A stretch of 19,634 nt of DNA from Bacteriovoracaceae bacterium (GCA_947440875.1 CANETG010000016.1:1-19634), one strand, 5' to 3'. Shown: positions 1-8,251, numbered from the stretch's first letter. Notes: generated by a model not told the origin, from the sequence alone. Numbers and translations: made by a program.

Positions 1-2
1 AC

Positions 3-740
3 ATGGCACATATTCAGAAGAATATCGATGAGGGTCACCTCTCTGGAATTTCTCTTTCGACCACAAATTATACGACCGGTTCGAGTGTGATTTTTTATCA
101 AGGTCTCGATTCGGTCCAAGACTGGGCGCGCTCGGATCGATTCTCCGTTCGCTGTCAGTTAAATGATGATCACCTCATGGCATCGTCGGCAATTCCTTTT
201 TTCTTTCCCCCAATTAAAATTGGAGAAAGTTTTTTTGGAGATGGATGCATTCGTCAGACAACACCCATTTCTCCGGCGATTCATCTCGGGGCAGATAAAA
301 TTATTGCGATCGGGATTCGCTTTCCTCACGCGAAAGAAAAAATGAAAGAACTCGCCTTCGCCGCTGCTCACAATCCGACTCTCGGTCAAATCGTCGGAGT
401 CATGCTGAATGCAATCTTTTTGGACTCATTAGAAGGTGATGTTGAGAGACTGCAAAACATAAATCGCCTTTCCGGCGGATTAAGAAACGATCAGAAACAA
501 ATTCCTATCCTCATGATTAGACCAACGAAAGATTTGGGAAAACTCGCCAAGACCCTGCCTGAGAAATTACCCCCACTTCTTCGTTATCTTTTAAAGGGAA
601 TGGGAGTTTCTGAAACAGAAGGATCAGATCTTTTGAGTTATCTCGCGTTCGATGATTCGTATACGGGGCCACTCATCGAACTTGGATATGACGATACTTA
701 TCAGAAGAAAGACGAAGTTCTGAAGTTTATCGACGCTTAA
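3..740 (+). CDS. Patatin-like phospholipase, C-terminal part (5' end outside window)
   Basis: This is the C-terminal half or more of a patatin-family serine hydrolase (lipid acyl hydrolase); the reading frame is open to the window edge. The ASSAIPFFFPP stretch (residues 60-70 of the visible part) and the following FFGDGCIRQTTPISPA segment match the patatin block that carries the catalytic aspartate (here Asp80, as DGC rather than the usual DGG or DGA). The GxSxG nucleophile motif should lie upstream and is not visible, so activity cannot be judged. The first ATG at base 3 is probably internal. The remaining ~160 residues look like a family-specific tail. Its stop lies 14 bases inside the 3' end of the convergent helicase gene. 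Family membership is likely; substrate and location are unknown. Confidence 0.8.
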   Translation: MAHIQKNIDEGHLSGISLSTTNYTTGSSVIFYQGLDSVQDWARSDRFSVRCQLNDDHLMASSAIPFFFPPIKIGESFFGDGCIRQTTPISPAIHLGADKIIAIGIRFPHAKEKMKELAFAAAHNPTLGQIVGVMLNAIFLDSLEGDVERLQNINRLSGGLRNDQKQIPILMIRPTKDLGKLAKTLPEKLPPLLRYLLKGMGVSETEGSDLLSYLAFDDSYTGPLIELGYDDTYQKKDEVLKFIDA

Positions 741-2082
741 TCCCGCGATTTCTTTTCGGAGCTGCCGGCGTTTCATCTTTAGCGAGATACCTCTTCTTGG
801 CCGTAGTGGGAGCATCACGCTTTCCGCGCTTTCTCTTGGGAGCTTGCGAATCTTCCTGACCACGGAAAGTCGCTTGTTTTTTTACTTTTGCCGGATGGAT
901 TTTCTTTTCGGCCTTCATTTTATCTTCCGGAATGATCGAAAGATTTAAATGTTTCTCCTGTGAGATCGCCTGATTGATCATCGCAATCATTTTGGAATCG
1001 TGATGCGCGACAAGATTGTACACAACGCCACTTCTTCCTCCGCGACCAACGCGACCGCAGCGGTGAAGATAATAAATTCCCGTTTTCGGAAGACCAAAGT
1101 TGACGACCCATTCAAGGTCCGGAATATCGATTCCTCTCGCAGCAATATCGGTGGCGACGAGAATCTGAACTTTCTTTTCGACGAAGGCGCGAATCGCACT
1201 CTCACGTTCTTTAATCTCGAGACTTCCGTGAAGAAGCTTCATTTTTAGTTTCGGCATTTTCTCGGAGAGATATTTAAAAAGATCTTCCGCTTGGTTCTGC
1301 TGGTTCGTGAAAATAATCCCACGGCCTTTTGCTTGTTTCTCAAGGAACATCCGCACGATCGTCGCCTTCTCTTCGGGCTCGACTTTCACATTGTATGTTT
1401 CAACTTTTGACTGAGGGGCATGAGAAACATCTGAAGCAATCCGTGAGAATTTTACTTCCGCGAATTTTTCCATGATGTACGTTTCGACGTCCGGAGGAAG
1501 AGTGGCCGTGATGAAGCCAAATTGGACGGTACTTTTATCAAAATACTCGATCATGAAATCGAGATCTTTTTTAAATCCCATATCGAAGAGCTGGTCGGCC
1601 TCATCGAAGATCACATACTGAAGCTGACCCAGTTGGAGTTCTTTTTTCTGGAGAGCACTTTTCACACGTGATGGAGTCGCGATAAGGATCTCGTAAGATC
1701 CACCCGCCACAGACTTCATCTTCGCATGCGTATCTCCACCGGTGAGATCGCGCACACGAACTTTAAGATGATAAGAAATACCTTTGAAAACTTGAAAGAT
1801 TTGGTTCGCTAGTTCCCGAGTCGGGGCCACGATGAGAGCGTAGGGCGCGCCCTTGACTTCGTTTCGTCCGACTCTTTCTTCGCGCTCTTTAATTTTACTC
1901 GCGATCGGAAGGGCGTAAGCGAGAGTCTTTCCCGAACCAGTTTCCGAAAGGACAACGAGGGATTTCCGATCAAGGATCTCAGGAATGACCCTTTTTTGGA
2001 TAAGAGTGGCAGTCTTCAGTCCTTTTTCTTCAAAAAAGCCGTCAAGTTGGGGGTGGAGTTTAGACTCGCGTAAAAAAGCCAT
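727..2082 (-). CDS. DEAD-box ATP-dependent RNA helicase with basic C-terminal tail
   Basis: This is a 451-residue RNA helicase of the DEAD-box group, expected to remodel RNA or ribosome precursors in the cytoplasm. Visible motifs, in order: Q motif with Gln29, Walker A SETGSGKT (46-53), PTRELANQ (87-94), TGG (114-116), TPSR (136-139), DEAD (160-163), TAT as motif III (192-194, usually SAT), IIFTN (256-260), ATDIAARGIDIP (310-321) and HRCGRVGRGGR as motif VI (340-350, where HRIGRTGRAGR is typical). Residues from about 395 form a Lys/Arg-rich tail with two APKRxRG copies, probably for RNA binding. An AGAGGA ribosome-binding site lies about 6 bases before the ATG. It overlaps the convergent patatin-like gene by 14 bases. 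It cannot be assigned confidently to RhlE, SrmB or another subfamily. Confidence 0.95.
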   Translation of the reverse strand: MAFLRESKLHPQLDGFFEEKGLKTATLIQKRVIPEILDRKSLVVLSETGSGKTLAYALPIASKIKEREERVGRNEVKGAPYALIVAPTRELANQIFQVFKGISYHLKVRVRDLTGGDTHAKMKSVAGGSYEILIATPSRVKSALQKKELQLGQLQYVIFDEADQLFDMGFKKDLDFMIEYFDKSTVQFGFITATLPPDVETYIMEKFAEVKFSRIASDVSHAPQSKVETYNVKVEPEEKATIVRMFLEKQAKGRGIIFTNQQNQAEDLFKYLSEKMPKLKMKLLHGSLEIKERESAIRAFVEKKVQILVATDIAARGIDIPDLEWVVNFGLPKTGIYYLHRCGRVGRGGRSGVVYNLVAHHDSKMIAMINQAISQEKHLNLSIIPEDKMKAEKKIHPAKVKKQATFRGQEDSQAPKRKRGKRDAPTTAKKRYLAKDETPAAPKRNRGIKRR

Positions 2083-2122
2083 GTGTATCCTCTGAATAGT
2101 TGAAGGAGATGTACCACATGGG

Positions 2123-2151
2123 TTAAGGCCCTGTCAGTGGCAGGGTAAAAT
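2123..2151 (+). promoter_or_regulatory. Candidate promoter with a palindromic spacer, upstream of the barrel protein gene
   Basis: TTAAGG (2123-2128) and TAAAAT (2146-2151) are 17 bases apart and could serve as -35 and -10 elements for the barrel protein gene. The whole spacer is a near-perfect palindrome, CCCTGTCA-G-TGGCAGGG (2129-2145), with one mismatched pair. Transcription would start near 2158, leaving a leader of about 37 bases before the ATG at 2195. The -35 match is weak. A repressor site between -35 and -10 is an inference. Confidence 0.35.
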
Positions 2152-2194
2152 ATTCTGAATGTTCCTGGGCGACGTTCAACATTACACTCTAGCT

Positions 2195-3289
2195 ATGAAA
2201 ATCATTCTTATTCTTCTCACCCTTATTCCTCTTTCAGCCTCAGCCCAGCTCTTTAACATCCGGGTACTCGATTACGGAGTGACTTGTAGTGCTGGGGTCC
2301 CTGAGCAATCTTTCTGTACTTACGTCGATTCTCAGCTCGCCGAAGTTGAAGCCGAAGTGAACGAGAATCTTCCAAGTGGAACACCGACTCGTTTGATGGA
2401 CGGGATGGCAGATTCATCGGTCATGGCCGGTAAAGGAATCGGGACTGATTACGCTTCTCATATGGATGTCTTTTTAATCGGTGCAGGAGTCGGTGTGGGC
2501 GCCGATCTTCACAAAGATAGTCAGACGGACTCCGATCTTTCCGGCGCGGCCGTCGCTCCTGGAGTTATTCTTGGGATGAATCTTTCTTGGATGAATTCTA
2601 AACGTTTATTAGGGATGGATACGGACCGATTGAATCTTTACTTGAACTTCATGAACTATAATTTCAAACAGAACATCAATGATGAGCCAGGTGAGAGATC
2701 TGACGCCGAGCTCGACATGATGGCACTCGGTGTTCACTTTCGGTACGACTGGATCAAAGGCCGCGGAAATAAATTACTCGGCTGGGGTGGAGTCAAATTC
2801 ACTTTCGGTTATGAGTACAATAAGAACGACATCAATTTCCAATCGGAGATTAGTGAGAATGCTGATGAGTTCGATCAGCCAGGACAAGACTACACCGGAA
2901 CCGTCAGTGGACGTCCAGAAGCTCAGATTGAAACAACAACTCATTCCATCCCGCTGGCACTTTCGACAGATGTTCAGCTTCTTTATTTTCTTTCGCTCTA
3001 CACAGGTATTGGTGTCGATTACAACTGGGGTAAATCCAAAGGAACTGGAGATGTGAATGGGTCGGCATCTTCCATTTCTTGTACCGGTGCGGGGTGTCCG
3101 ACAAATCCAACGATACAAGTAAGACCGGAAGCGGATATCGATGCCACTGGGAATCCGACTCCCTTTACGGCGCGTGGATTTCTCGGCGTGCAGTTAAACA
3201 TTCCCTTCGTCAGAGTGTTCGTTCAGGCGGATAAGTCACTGGGTAATGATCTCGTCAGTGCGACCGCTGGTGTGCGTTTGGTTTACTAA
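2195..3289 (+). CDS. Outer-membrane beta-barrel protein
   Basis: The 364-residue exported protein starts with MKIILILLTLIPLSASA, a clear signal peptide with a likely cleavage after SASA. An in-frame ATG at 2159 would add 12 residues before it and is less likely. The mature part alternates polar and hydrophobic residues in strand-like runs rich in aromatic residues (for example around DRLNLYLNFMNYNF and KFTFGYEYN). It ends in VRLVY, with the terminal aromatic typical of proteins inserted by the BAM machinery. Cys-containing loops occur near the N-terminus (DYGVTCSAGVPEQSFC) and near SCTGAGC. I do not recognise a specific porin or transporter family. No good Shine-Dalgarno sequence precedes the start. 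The 3' end overlaps the convergent nuclease gene by 35 bases. Confidence 0.75.
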   Translation: MKIILILLTLIPLSASAQLFNIRVLDYGVTCSAGVPEQSFCTYVDSQLAEVEAEVNENLPSGTPTRLMDGMADSSVMAGKGIGTDYASHMDVFLIGAGVGVGADLHKDSQTDSDLSGAAVAPGVILGMNLSWMNSKRLLGMDTDRLNLYLNFMNYNFKQNINDEPGERSDAELDMMALGVHFRYDWIKGRGNKLLGWGGVKFTFGYEYNKNDINFQSEISENADEFDQPGQDYTGTVSGRPEAQIETTTHSIPLALSTDVQLLYFLSLYTGIGVDYNWGKSKGTGDVNGSASSISCTGAGCPTNPTIQVRPEADIDATGNPTPFTARGFLGVQLNIPFVRVFVQADKSLGNDLVSATAGVRLVY

Positions 3290-3785
3290 GTCTGCGCCAT
3301 TTTTTAGGAAGGAGGTAGCCTTTGAATGCCCAAACTCCCCTTCTTTTTTTCCGCGCCGATGAGAGTGCTCTCAGATAAATACTTTTTTCCCTGACCGAAG
3401 AAAAATGAGCATGTGGATACAGCCCCGTGCATCCCTCCTCAACTGCTCTGAGATTAAGACCTTCCACATCTCCTAAAATACGGTGATAAACGTCAAAGCC
3501 TTCGACGGAAAGGACTGCTTTTTCAGGGGTCATTCGGCGCAGGCAATCTCTTGAAGCTATGCCGGCGTTCTTTCTTGACCCATGAAAAGGTTGATCAAGC
3601 TCGGGGGCATCGATTTTTGATAATCGGACTTTGAAAGTTCGATGGCCCGAACTGGCGGTGAGAGTATCACCATCCCTGATATCAATAATATGTACGGAAA
3701 TATTCAGCCTCCATAAGTCTGTAAGATCTACCCTCACCCAGAAAAGGCTCAACAAAGGTATGAGATATTGATAAGGATGACCCAT
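3255..3785 (-). CDS. Thermonuclease (staphylococcal nuclease-like, SNase) homologue
   Basis: This 176-residue protein has the SNase fold: a calcium-dependent nuclease that would cut DNA and RNA. Catalytic positions align with staphylococcal nuclease: RDGDT (Asp38, Asp40), VRL (Arg54), IDAPE (Asp59, Glu62) and YHRILG (Arg102), followed by the characteristic GLNLRAVEEGCTGLYPH stretch. All key residues appear to be present. The start at 3785 is chosen over the ATG at 3791 because AGAGG lies 7 bases before the former and only 1 base before the latter. The N-terminus has a modestly hydrophobic run (YLIPLLSLFW), which could be a signal or anchor, so export is possible but not certain. The C-terminus is strongly basic. 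It overlaps the barrel gene's 3' end and diverges from tgt. Confidence 0.85.
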   Translation of the reverse strand: MGHPYQYLIPLLSLFWVRVDLTDLWRLNISVHIIDIRDGDTLTASSGHRTFKVRLSKIDAPELDQPFHGSRKNAGIASRDCLRRMTPEKAVLSVEGFDVYHRILGDVEGLNLRAVEEGCTGLYPHAHFSSVREKSIYLRALSSARKKRRGVWAFKGYLLPKKWRRLSKPNAHQRSH

Positions 3786-3856
3786 ACACATTCCTCTACT
3801 GGAAATGCCGGGGCTCGTGGGCCTCTGGAAAACAATTTGCCGCAGGAAATTCTTTT

Positions 3857-4987
3857 ATGAACACTCGTTCGTCGATTAATGACAATTTTAAATTCAAACT
3901 CGAGCACGTGGACAAACATTGCGGTGCCCGCGCCGGAACCATCATAACTCCGCATGGTGAAATTAAAACTCCCGTCTTCATGCCCGTAGGAACTCATGGT
4001 GCCATCAAAGCACTCCAGCCCAAAGAACTCAAAGATCTCGATATCGAAATCATGCTCTCGAATACCTATCACCTTCACTTGACCCCAGGCTCGGAGCTCA
4101 TTGCAAAGGCCGGTGGTCTTCATAAGTTTATGGCCTGGGACCGAGCTATCCTGACTGACTCGGGTGGGTTCCAAGTTTTCTCACTTCAAAAAAACTCCAT
4201 CACTGAAGAAGGGGCCAATTTCAAAGGAGCGAAGGGCGAAAACGTTCTCCTCACACCCGAAATTTCTATCCAGGTTCAGCAGAACCTTGGCTCCGATATC
4301 ATGATGGCTTTTGATGAATGTATTCCATTCCCCGCCACTGAAAAATATGTCGAAACATCTATCGCCAGAACTCACCGCTGGTTGGATCGTTGTATCGAAG
4401 TCTGGAAAAACGATAAGCAGGCCCTCTTCGGAATTGTCCAGGGAGGTGTCTATGAGAAGTATCGTAAAATCTGTGTCGAAGAAGTTGTGAAGCGCGATCT
4501 TCCGGGCTACGCCATCGGTGGAGTCTCCGTTGGCGAAGGCCCTGAGCACATGCAAAGTATTGTGAAATATACCGCCCCACTGATGCCAAAAGACAAACCC
4601 CGCTACGTGATGGGGGTCGGCATGCCAGAGGATCTTTTGATGATCTGGGAGAACGGAATTGACATGAGTGATTGTATCATTCCCACAAAATTCGCTCGCG
4701 GCGGAACTCTTTTTACGAACCGTGGTAAGATCCGCATTGACCATCAGAATTATCGCCGTGACTTTTTTCCGATTGAGCCAAATCTCAAAGACTATGTGAA
4801 CACGAATTTCACCCGTGCGTACATCAAACATCTTTTTGACTCAAACGAAATACTGGGTCAGATTCTGGCGACCGCTCATAACATCGCATTCTATAAATCA
4901 CTTGCCGTGCGCGCGCGCGAAGCCATTCTTGAAGACAGATACCTGGAATTTAAAAAAGAATTTTTGAACGGCTATAGAAGAGATTAG
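3857..4987 (+). CDS. tgt: tRNA-guanine (queuine) transglycosylase lacking the zinc cysteines
   Basis: Tgt exchanges guanine 34 of GUN-anticodon tRNAs for a queuosine precursor. Length (376 residues) is normal for the bacterial enzyme. Conserved blocks are intact: DSGGFQVFSL with Asp101, AFDECIPFPA (151-160), GIVQGG (192-197), GYAIGGVSVGE (217-227) and MSDCIIPTKFARGG with the nucleophile Asp272. The C-terminal zinc site is not. Where E. coli Tgt has a CxCxxC motif plus a histidine, this protein has Leu310, Asp312 and Asn315, with only His341 (ATAHNIAFY) kept. Flanking residues (FTRAYIKHLF, NEILG) align well, so this is real substitution, not misalignment. AGGAA lies 8 bases before the ATG. No queuosine synthesis genes are adjacent. 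The stop overlaps the convergent peptidase gene by 4 bases. Confidence 0.95.
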   Translation: MNTRSSINDNFKFKLEHVDKHCGARAGTIITPHGEIKTPVFMPVGTHGAIKALQPKELKDLDIEIMLSNTYHLHLTPGSELIAKAGGLHKFMAWDRAILTDSGGFQVFSLQKNSITEEGANFKGAKGENVLLTPEISIQVQQNLGSDIMMAFDECIPFPATEKYVETSIARTHRWLDRCIEVWKNDKQALFGIVQGGVYEKYRKICVEEVVKRDLPGYAIGGVSVGEGPEHMQSIVKYTAPLMPKDKPRYVMGVGMPEDLLMIWENGIDMSDCIIPTKFARGGTLFTNRGKIRIDHQNYRRDFFPIEPNLKDYVNTNFTRAYIKHLFDSNEILGQILATAHNIAFYKSLAVRAREAILEDRYLEFKKEFLNGYRRD

Positions 4988-7110
4988 TTTATTCCTTGGC
5001 AGGTTTTTTTGAGAAGGTCTTCGTAGAGTTCTTTTTTTAAATGAAAGAAGATATTTCCACCGATGTGTTTTATTGCCGCCTGTTTACAAGCTAATTCAAG
5101 TTCGGATTGAGTCCTCCTTCCCCTTGGAACCCAGTACCGATTTGATCTCATCTGATTGTAGAGCCAAGTCCCATACTGGGTAGTGAAGGCCTCACGGTAT
5201 CGAAGTTCATACTTCCTTCCATTCTGAAGTTTGTGATCCAACGTCTCCGTAAATTTTGGTTTGAGGAGATGGAGAACAAAAGATCTCTCCTCACGATTTT
5301 TCGGCGTAAACTCACGAAGCTTAACGGCATCTAACGTCGCATTTAATCCTGAGTTAAATCCCTGGTTGAGGCAATGATAAAAAGAACTGACCATGTATCC
5401 GTCTCGGACGACGTAATCATTTCCCCTCGGGGGAGCTGAATCAGAGGGGGGAATCTGTTTACAACTTTCCCACAACTCATCTGTCTTTATTTTCATCACA
5501 CCTTCGCGCGAAGACAGAAGACTCTTATAAAAACTAATCACTTCGTCTTGGACCCTCTCAAAACGATACGTTTCTAAATACAACGCAAGAAGAGCTCCTT
5601 TTGCCTCTCCGAACTCTTCTAGCTTGGGACCTTTTCTCGAAGCTACTTCGCGTGGGTAGCATTCAGCATTTTGGCTATGACAAATAAAATAGCTAGTGTA
5701 GGCATCTTCCGGATTGAGAACGAGGTCGAAATTATCGAGAAGCTTTTGTTTCATTTCAGGATTTTCTGATCCAGAGAACTTAAGCTTCGCGGTGGTCTCG
5801 TTGAGAGCTTCTCTAATCTTACCCGGTAGTGTTTGGGCGATGAGTGGATTGGTAAGAACTCTACATCCATCTGGCTCGAGCGATCTAATTCGCCCCAGCT
5901 CTTCCTGAGTGAGAAGACTAAGCGATTGATCAAGGCACTCCGGTGACGAGCAACTGACCATCGCTTTTAAAACGTCATTCGTTTTGAGAATTCCTGCTTG
6001 TGTTGCCCAACCGTCGGCTTGGTTTTGCACTTCGAAATTTTTCCCTTGAAAATATCCCGCCGCAAAATTGAGTGCCGCTTGATCGACTTTTGCTTTTACA
6101 TCGTCGCCATCCACGACATAGTAAGCGAGGAGCTCGGCGAAGCTTTCGTGCGGTGAAGTCTTAGCGTAATCCGAAACGAGACGTGAGTCCGGTTTGAGCA
6201 ACCACTTGCGAATATTTAAACCATTGGAGTCTAGATACTCCATCATTTCAAATCCAGTCATCTCCGTATAGTCCCTCATGTGGGAACGAAAAAAATCATC
6301 ATTGAGACGCCGACCTTCTTCAAAGTCGAGTTGATGAGAGAGTTCATGAATGACAGCTGGAAATAGGTACCCTCCATCACTTCTTGGGTACACCACAAGG
6401 CAGGAATCAGAAACCGTAATCCATCCGTCACTGTTTGCCAGACCACAAGCTCCGGAGTTTTTTCCCTCCATCGCCTCGCCCCTCGGGACTCTCTGAATTT
6501 CTTTAAGGTATGTCAGAGTCGAGTAAGGAGCTTTTAAAAGTTTTGATAATCTCCAAAAGCCGTAGAGTTCATCATCATCTAGAAGATACGAAACGAGCGG
6601 GTGTGATTTTCCATTATAAATACCCGGGGTCTGAATCTGCTGGTCGGGAACGACGTTATCAGCGGCGAGATAAATCCCCGTTCTCAAAAACCAAAGATAG
6701 TGAACGTAACCAGCGATTCCATCCGGAGTTCCGTAGAGAGTATTGAAGAGGCAAGGAACGTCTCGGCAGTTACTCGCATCGATTGATTCGCTGGTCGTTT
6801 TATCACCCAGTTTATCGCCAAACTTAGTAAGAAAGACGGCCGCACTCGTTGGAAGCTCCGATAAATCGAGATGCTTCCAACGCCCACTCAGGCGATTCGT
6901 ATCCATGAGCGTTTCTAATTCTTTGACCTCTCCTTTAAGAGTCTGAGTGGTAAATAGATCGCGCATGCATTGAGAACTTTCTTCAGAAGCAAGAGATCTT
7001 TCTTTTTGGATTTCTTTTTTATAGGTAATGAGTGCGGGACCCTCTCCTTGTCGGTAAGAAAGAGAGGTAAGAAAAAGGCCCAGAAGAAAGAAAAGACTAA
7101 TTCTTTTCAT
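4984..7110 (-). CDS. Large exported zinc metallopeptidase-like protein (HExxH)
   Basis: The protein has 708 residues with an N-terminal signal peptide (MKRISLFFLLGLFLTSLS). The ATG at 7110 is chosen because GAGGA precedes it by about 9 bases and the signal peptide begins there; an ATG at 7149 would prefix 13 polar residues. VIHELSHQLDF (His255, Glu256, His259) is a zinc-peptidase motif. SPHESFAELLAYY (319-331), about 65 residues later, looks like the helix giving a third ligand (Glu322 or Glu326), as in gluzincin-type peptidases. Many cysteines in the mature part suggest disulfides. The C-terminal ~350 residues match nothing I recognise. It is last in the minus-strand exported-protein run, and its start overlaps the preceding lipoprotein gene by 14 bases. 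The class is probable; family and substrate are unknown. Confidence 0.75.
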   Translation of the reverse strand: MKRISLFFLLGLFLTSLSYRQGEGPALITYKKEIQKERSLASEESSQCMRDLFTTQTLKGEVKELETLMDTNRLSGRWKHLDLSELPTSAAVFLTKFGDKLGDKTTSESIDASNCRDVPCLFNTLYGTPDGIAGYVHYLWFLRTGIYLAADNVVPDQQIQTPGIYNGKSHPLVSYLLDDDELYGFWRLSKLLKAPYSTLTYLKEIQRVPRGEAMEGKNSGACGLANSDGWITVSDSCLVVYPRSDGGYLFPAVIHELSHQLDFEEGRRLNDDFFRSHMRDYTEMTGFEMMEYLDSNGLNIRKWLLKPDSRLVSDYAKTSPHESFAELLAYYVVDGDDVKAKVDQAALNFAAGYFQGKNFEVQNQADGWATQAGILKTNDVLKAMVSCSSPECLDQSLSLLTQEELGRIRSLEPDGCRVLTNPLIAQTLPGKIREALNETTAKLKFSGSENPEMKQKLLDNFDLVLNPEDAYTSYFICHSQNAECYPREVASRKGPKLEEFGEAKGALLALYLETYRFERVQDEVISFYKSLLSSREGVMKIKTDELWESCKQIPPSDSAPPRGNDYVVRDGYMVSSFYHCLNQGFNSGLNATLDAVKLREFTPKNREERSFVLHLLKPKFTETLDHKLQNGRKYELRYREAFTTQYGTWLYNQMRSNRYWVPRGRRTQSELELACKQAAIKHIGGNIFFHLKKELYEDLLKKTCQGIN

Positions 7111-7504
7111 ATTCTGTGATCCTCGAAACTTTGCCAGAATTTTTGACAAACACGATGGATTGTCCTCGTGCCGCGCATTTAAGTTCCATCTCCGGAATCA
7201 ATTCTTCAGAGAGGGGAAATTCTTTTACCGAACAGTCGCGAAAACGATGCCGCCAGTAGAGAACATTTCTTTCATCCCCCGTGGGATCACGAAAGGTAGC
7301 ACTAACTTTCTCTGAACTTATTTGAAACTTTTCATTCCCTCGATAAATCAAAACTTCCCCACCAGGAACTTTTTGAGTCGCCTGAGGTGCGCCCTTGATC
7401 TCAATCAAAGAACTCCGAGAAGTGATCCCCGGCTCTATTGATTTTTTTTCACCACATGAAGTGAGGAGAAAGATAATGATCAAAGGTCCCATGCTTTTCC
7501 ACAT
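7097..7504 (-). CDS. Small lipoprotein, weakly BamE/SmpA-like
   Basis: This 135-residue lipoprotein has the signal and lipobox LLTSC, with Cys17 as the probable acylation site. The segment after residue 25 (GITSRSSLIEIKGAP ... GGEVLIYRG) resembles the SmpA/OmlA (BamE) pattern, in which a helix ending in G-x-P is followed by a strand pair, but this is a weak visual match. Two cysteines in the second half (RDCSV and LKCAA) could form a disulfide. The ATG at 7504 has only a poor Shine-Dalgarno sequence; an in-frame ATG at 7492 is an alternative. It is separated by 69 bases from the upstream lipoprotein gene and overlaps the downstream peptidase gene by 14 bases, which suggests co-expression with the peptidase. 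Function unknown. Confidence 0.7.
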   Translation of the reverse strand: MWKSMGPLIIIFLLTSCGEKKSIEPGITSRSSLIEIKGAPQATQKVPGGEVLIYRGNEKFQISSEKVSATFRDPTGDERNVLYWRHRFRDCSVKEFPLSEELIPEMELKCAARGQSIVFVKNSGKVSRITEYEKN

Positions 7505-7573
7505 GAGACCCTATCGGAAGGATGTGCTTATTCAATGAGGGAAGGAAGATGATTTCCCAGTCTTTCTATTAAC

Positions 7574-8251
7574 TTAAGGAACAGGAGAAATGACACCGCA
7601 AACCACGGGAAGAGCTAAATTGGCTTCCTCTGACCCTCGAGTGCCCAGCGTTCCGGGGAGAAGGTCACTAGCATTAGTTCCATGCACCAGAACGACTCGC
7701 CCAACAAGTTTTAACCTATCACCTCGTGAGAATTTTATAAATTCATCATTCAGCACGGGATCAGCTTCATAAAGATTCTTCACCATCTCAGAAATAAAAA
7801 CGGATTTGTTATACGTAAATGATTGGCCTCTCGGATAAATCTCGGCCCCCTTTTCTTGCGCTGATAAATCAGCGTCAAGTGGGATCATGACACTGCCGAC
7901 TGCTGACAATGCTTCGGTATAGTCGATCATACCGTCACGGTTTTTATCTTCCGATAAGGACGGACAAATTGTTCCAGTATGAATACTTTGGCGATGAATA
8001 ACTCCCGAAGCATCGTCCAAGAAAGTCGTGACGGAAAGTTTATCCCCATCAATTCGAAAAGTTGCTCCTCCGTGTGGGAGGTACCCATTTGAACGCGGAT
8101 TTAAAGGACGAAGATGAGCATGGTACACACCATCGGACGCTTCGACCGCCGCATTCGTTTCGCCCTGAGCTTTATCACTTCCACCACTATCGCCGCCACA
8201 GGCAGTGAGAACCAGGAGAGGAAGAATCATGATCATGGTCAAATTCTTCAC
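7574..8251 (-). CDS. CHRD/SodC-like lipoprotein with an EF-hand loop
   Basis: A 225-residue lipoprotein. LVLTAC at residues 13-18 is the lipobox, and a Gly/Ser/Asp-rich linker follows. The core has HRQSIHTGTICP (86-97), then a canonical EF-hand calcium loop DKNRDGMIDYTE (102-113), then IPLDADLSAQ (123-132). The C-terminal GRVVLVHG ... LPVVCGVI (184-221) resembles the last strands of Cu/Zn superoxide dismutase and CHRD domains, including one histidine and the final CGVI. The copper histidine cluster and the active-site arginine of true SodC are not recognisable, so enzymatic activity is doubtful. The start is GTG, with GGGAGGA 4 bases upstream. That GTG overlaps the preceding gene's TGA (GTGA), so translation is probably coupled to the glutaminase-like gene. 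Confidence 0.75.
   Translation of the reverse strand: MKNLTMIMILPLLVLTACGGDSGGSDKAQGETNAAVEASDGVYHAHLRPLNPRSNGYLPHGGATFRIDGDKLSVTTFLDDASGVIHRQSIHTGTICPSLSEDKNRDGMIDYTEALSAVGSVMIPLDADLSAQEKGAEIYPRGQSFTYNKSVFISEMVKNLYEADPVLNDEFIKFSRGDRLKLVGRVVLVHGTNASDLLPGTLGTRGSEEANLALPVVCGVISPVP

Noticed and set aside
4181..4831. A 216-codon open frame on the minus strand inside tgt
   Set aside because: It lies wholly antisense to an intact, well-conserved tgt gene, and its translation shows no domain-like pattern. It is a shadow of codon use.
7111..7149. Upstream ATG extending the large peptidase by 13 residues
   Set aside because: The ATG at 7110 has a spaced GAGGA and begins directly with the signal peptide.
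7539..7558. Inverted repeat GGGAA ... TTCCC between the two lipoprotein genes, considered as a terminator
   Set aside because: The stem is 5 bases and no T-run follows in the direction of transcription.
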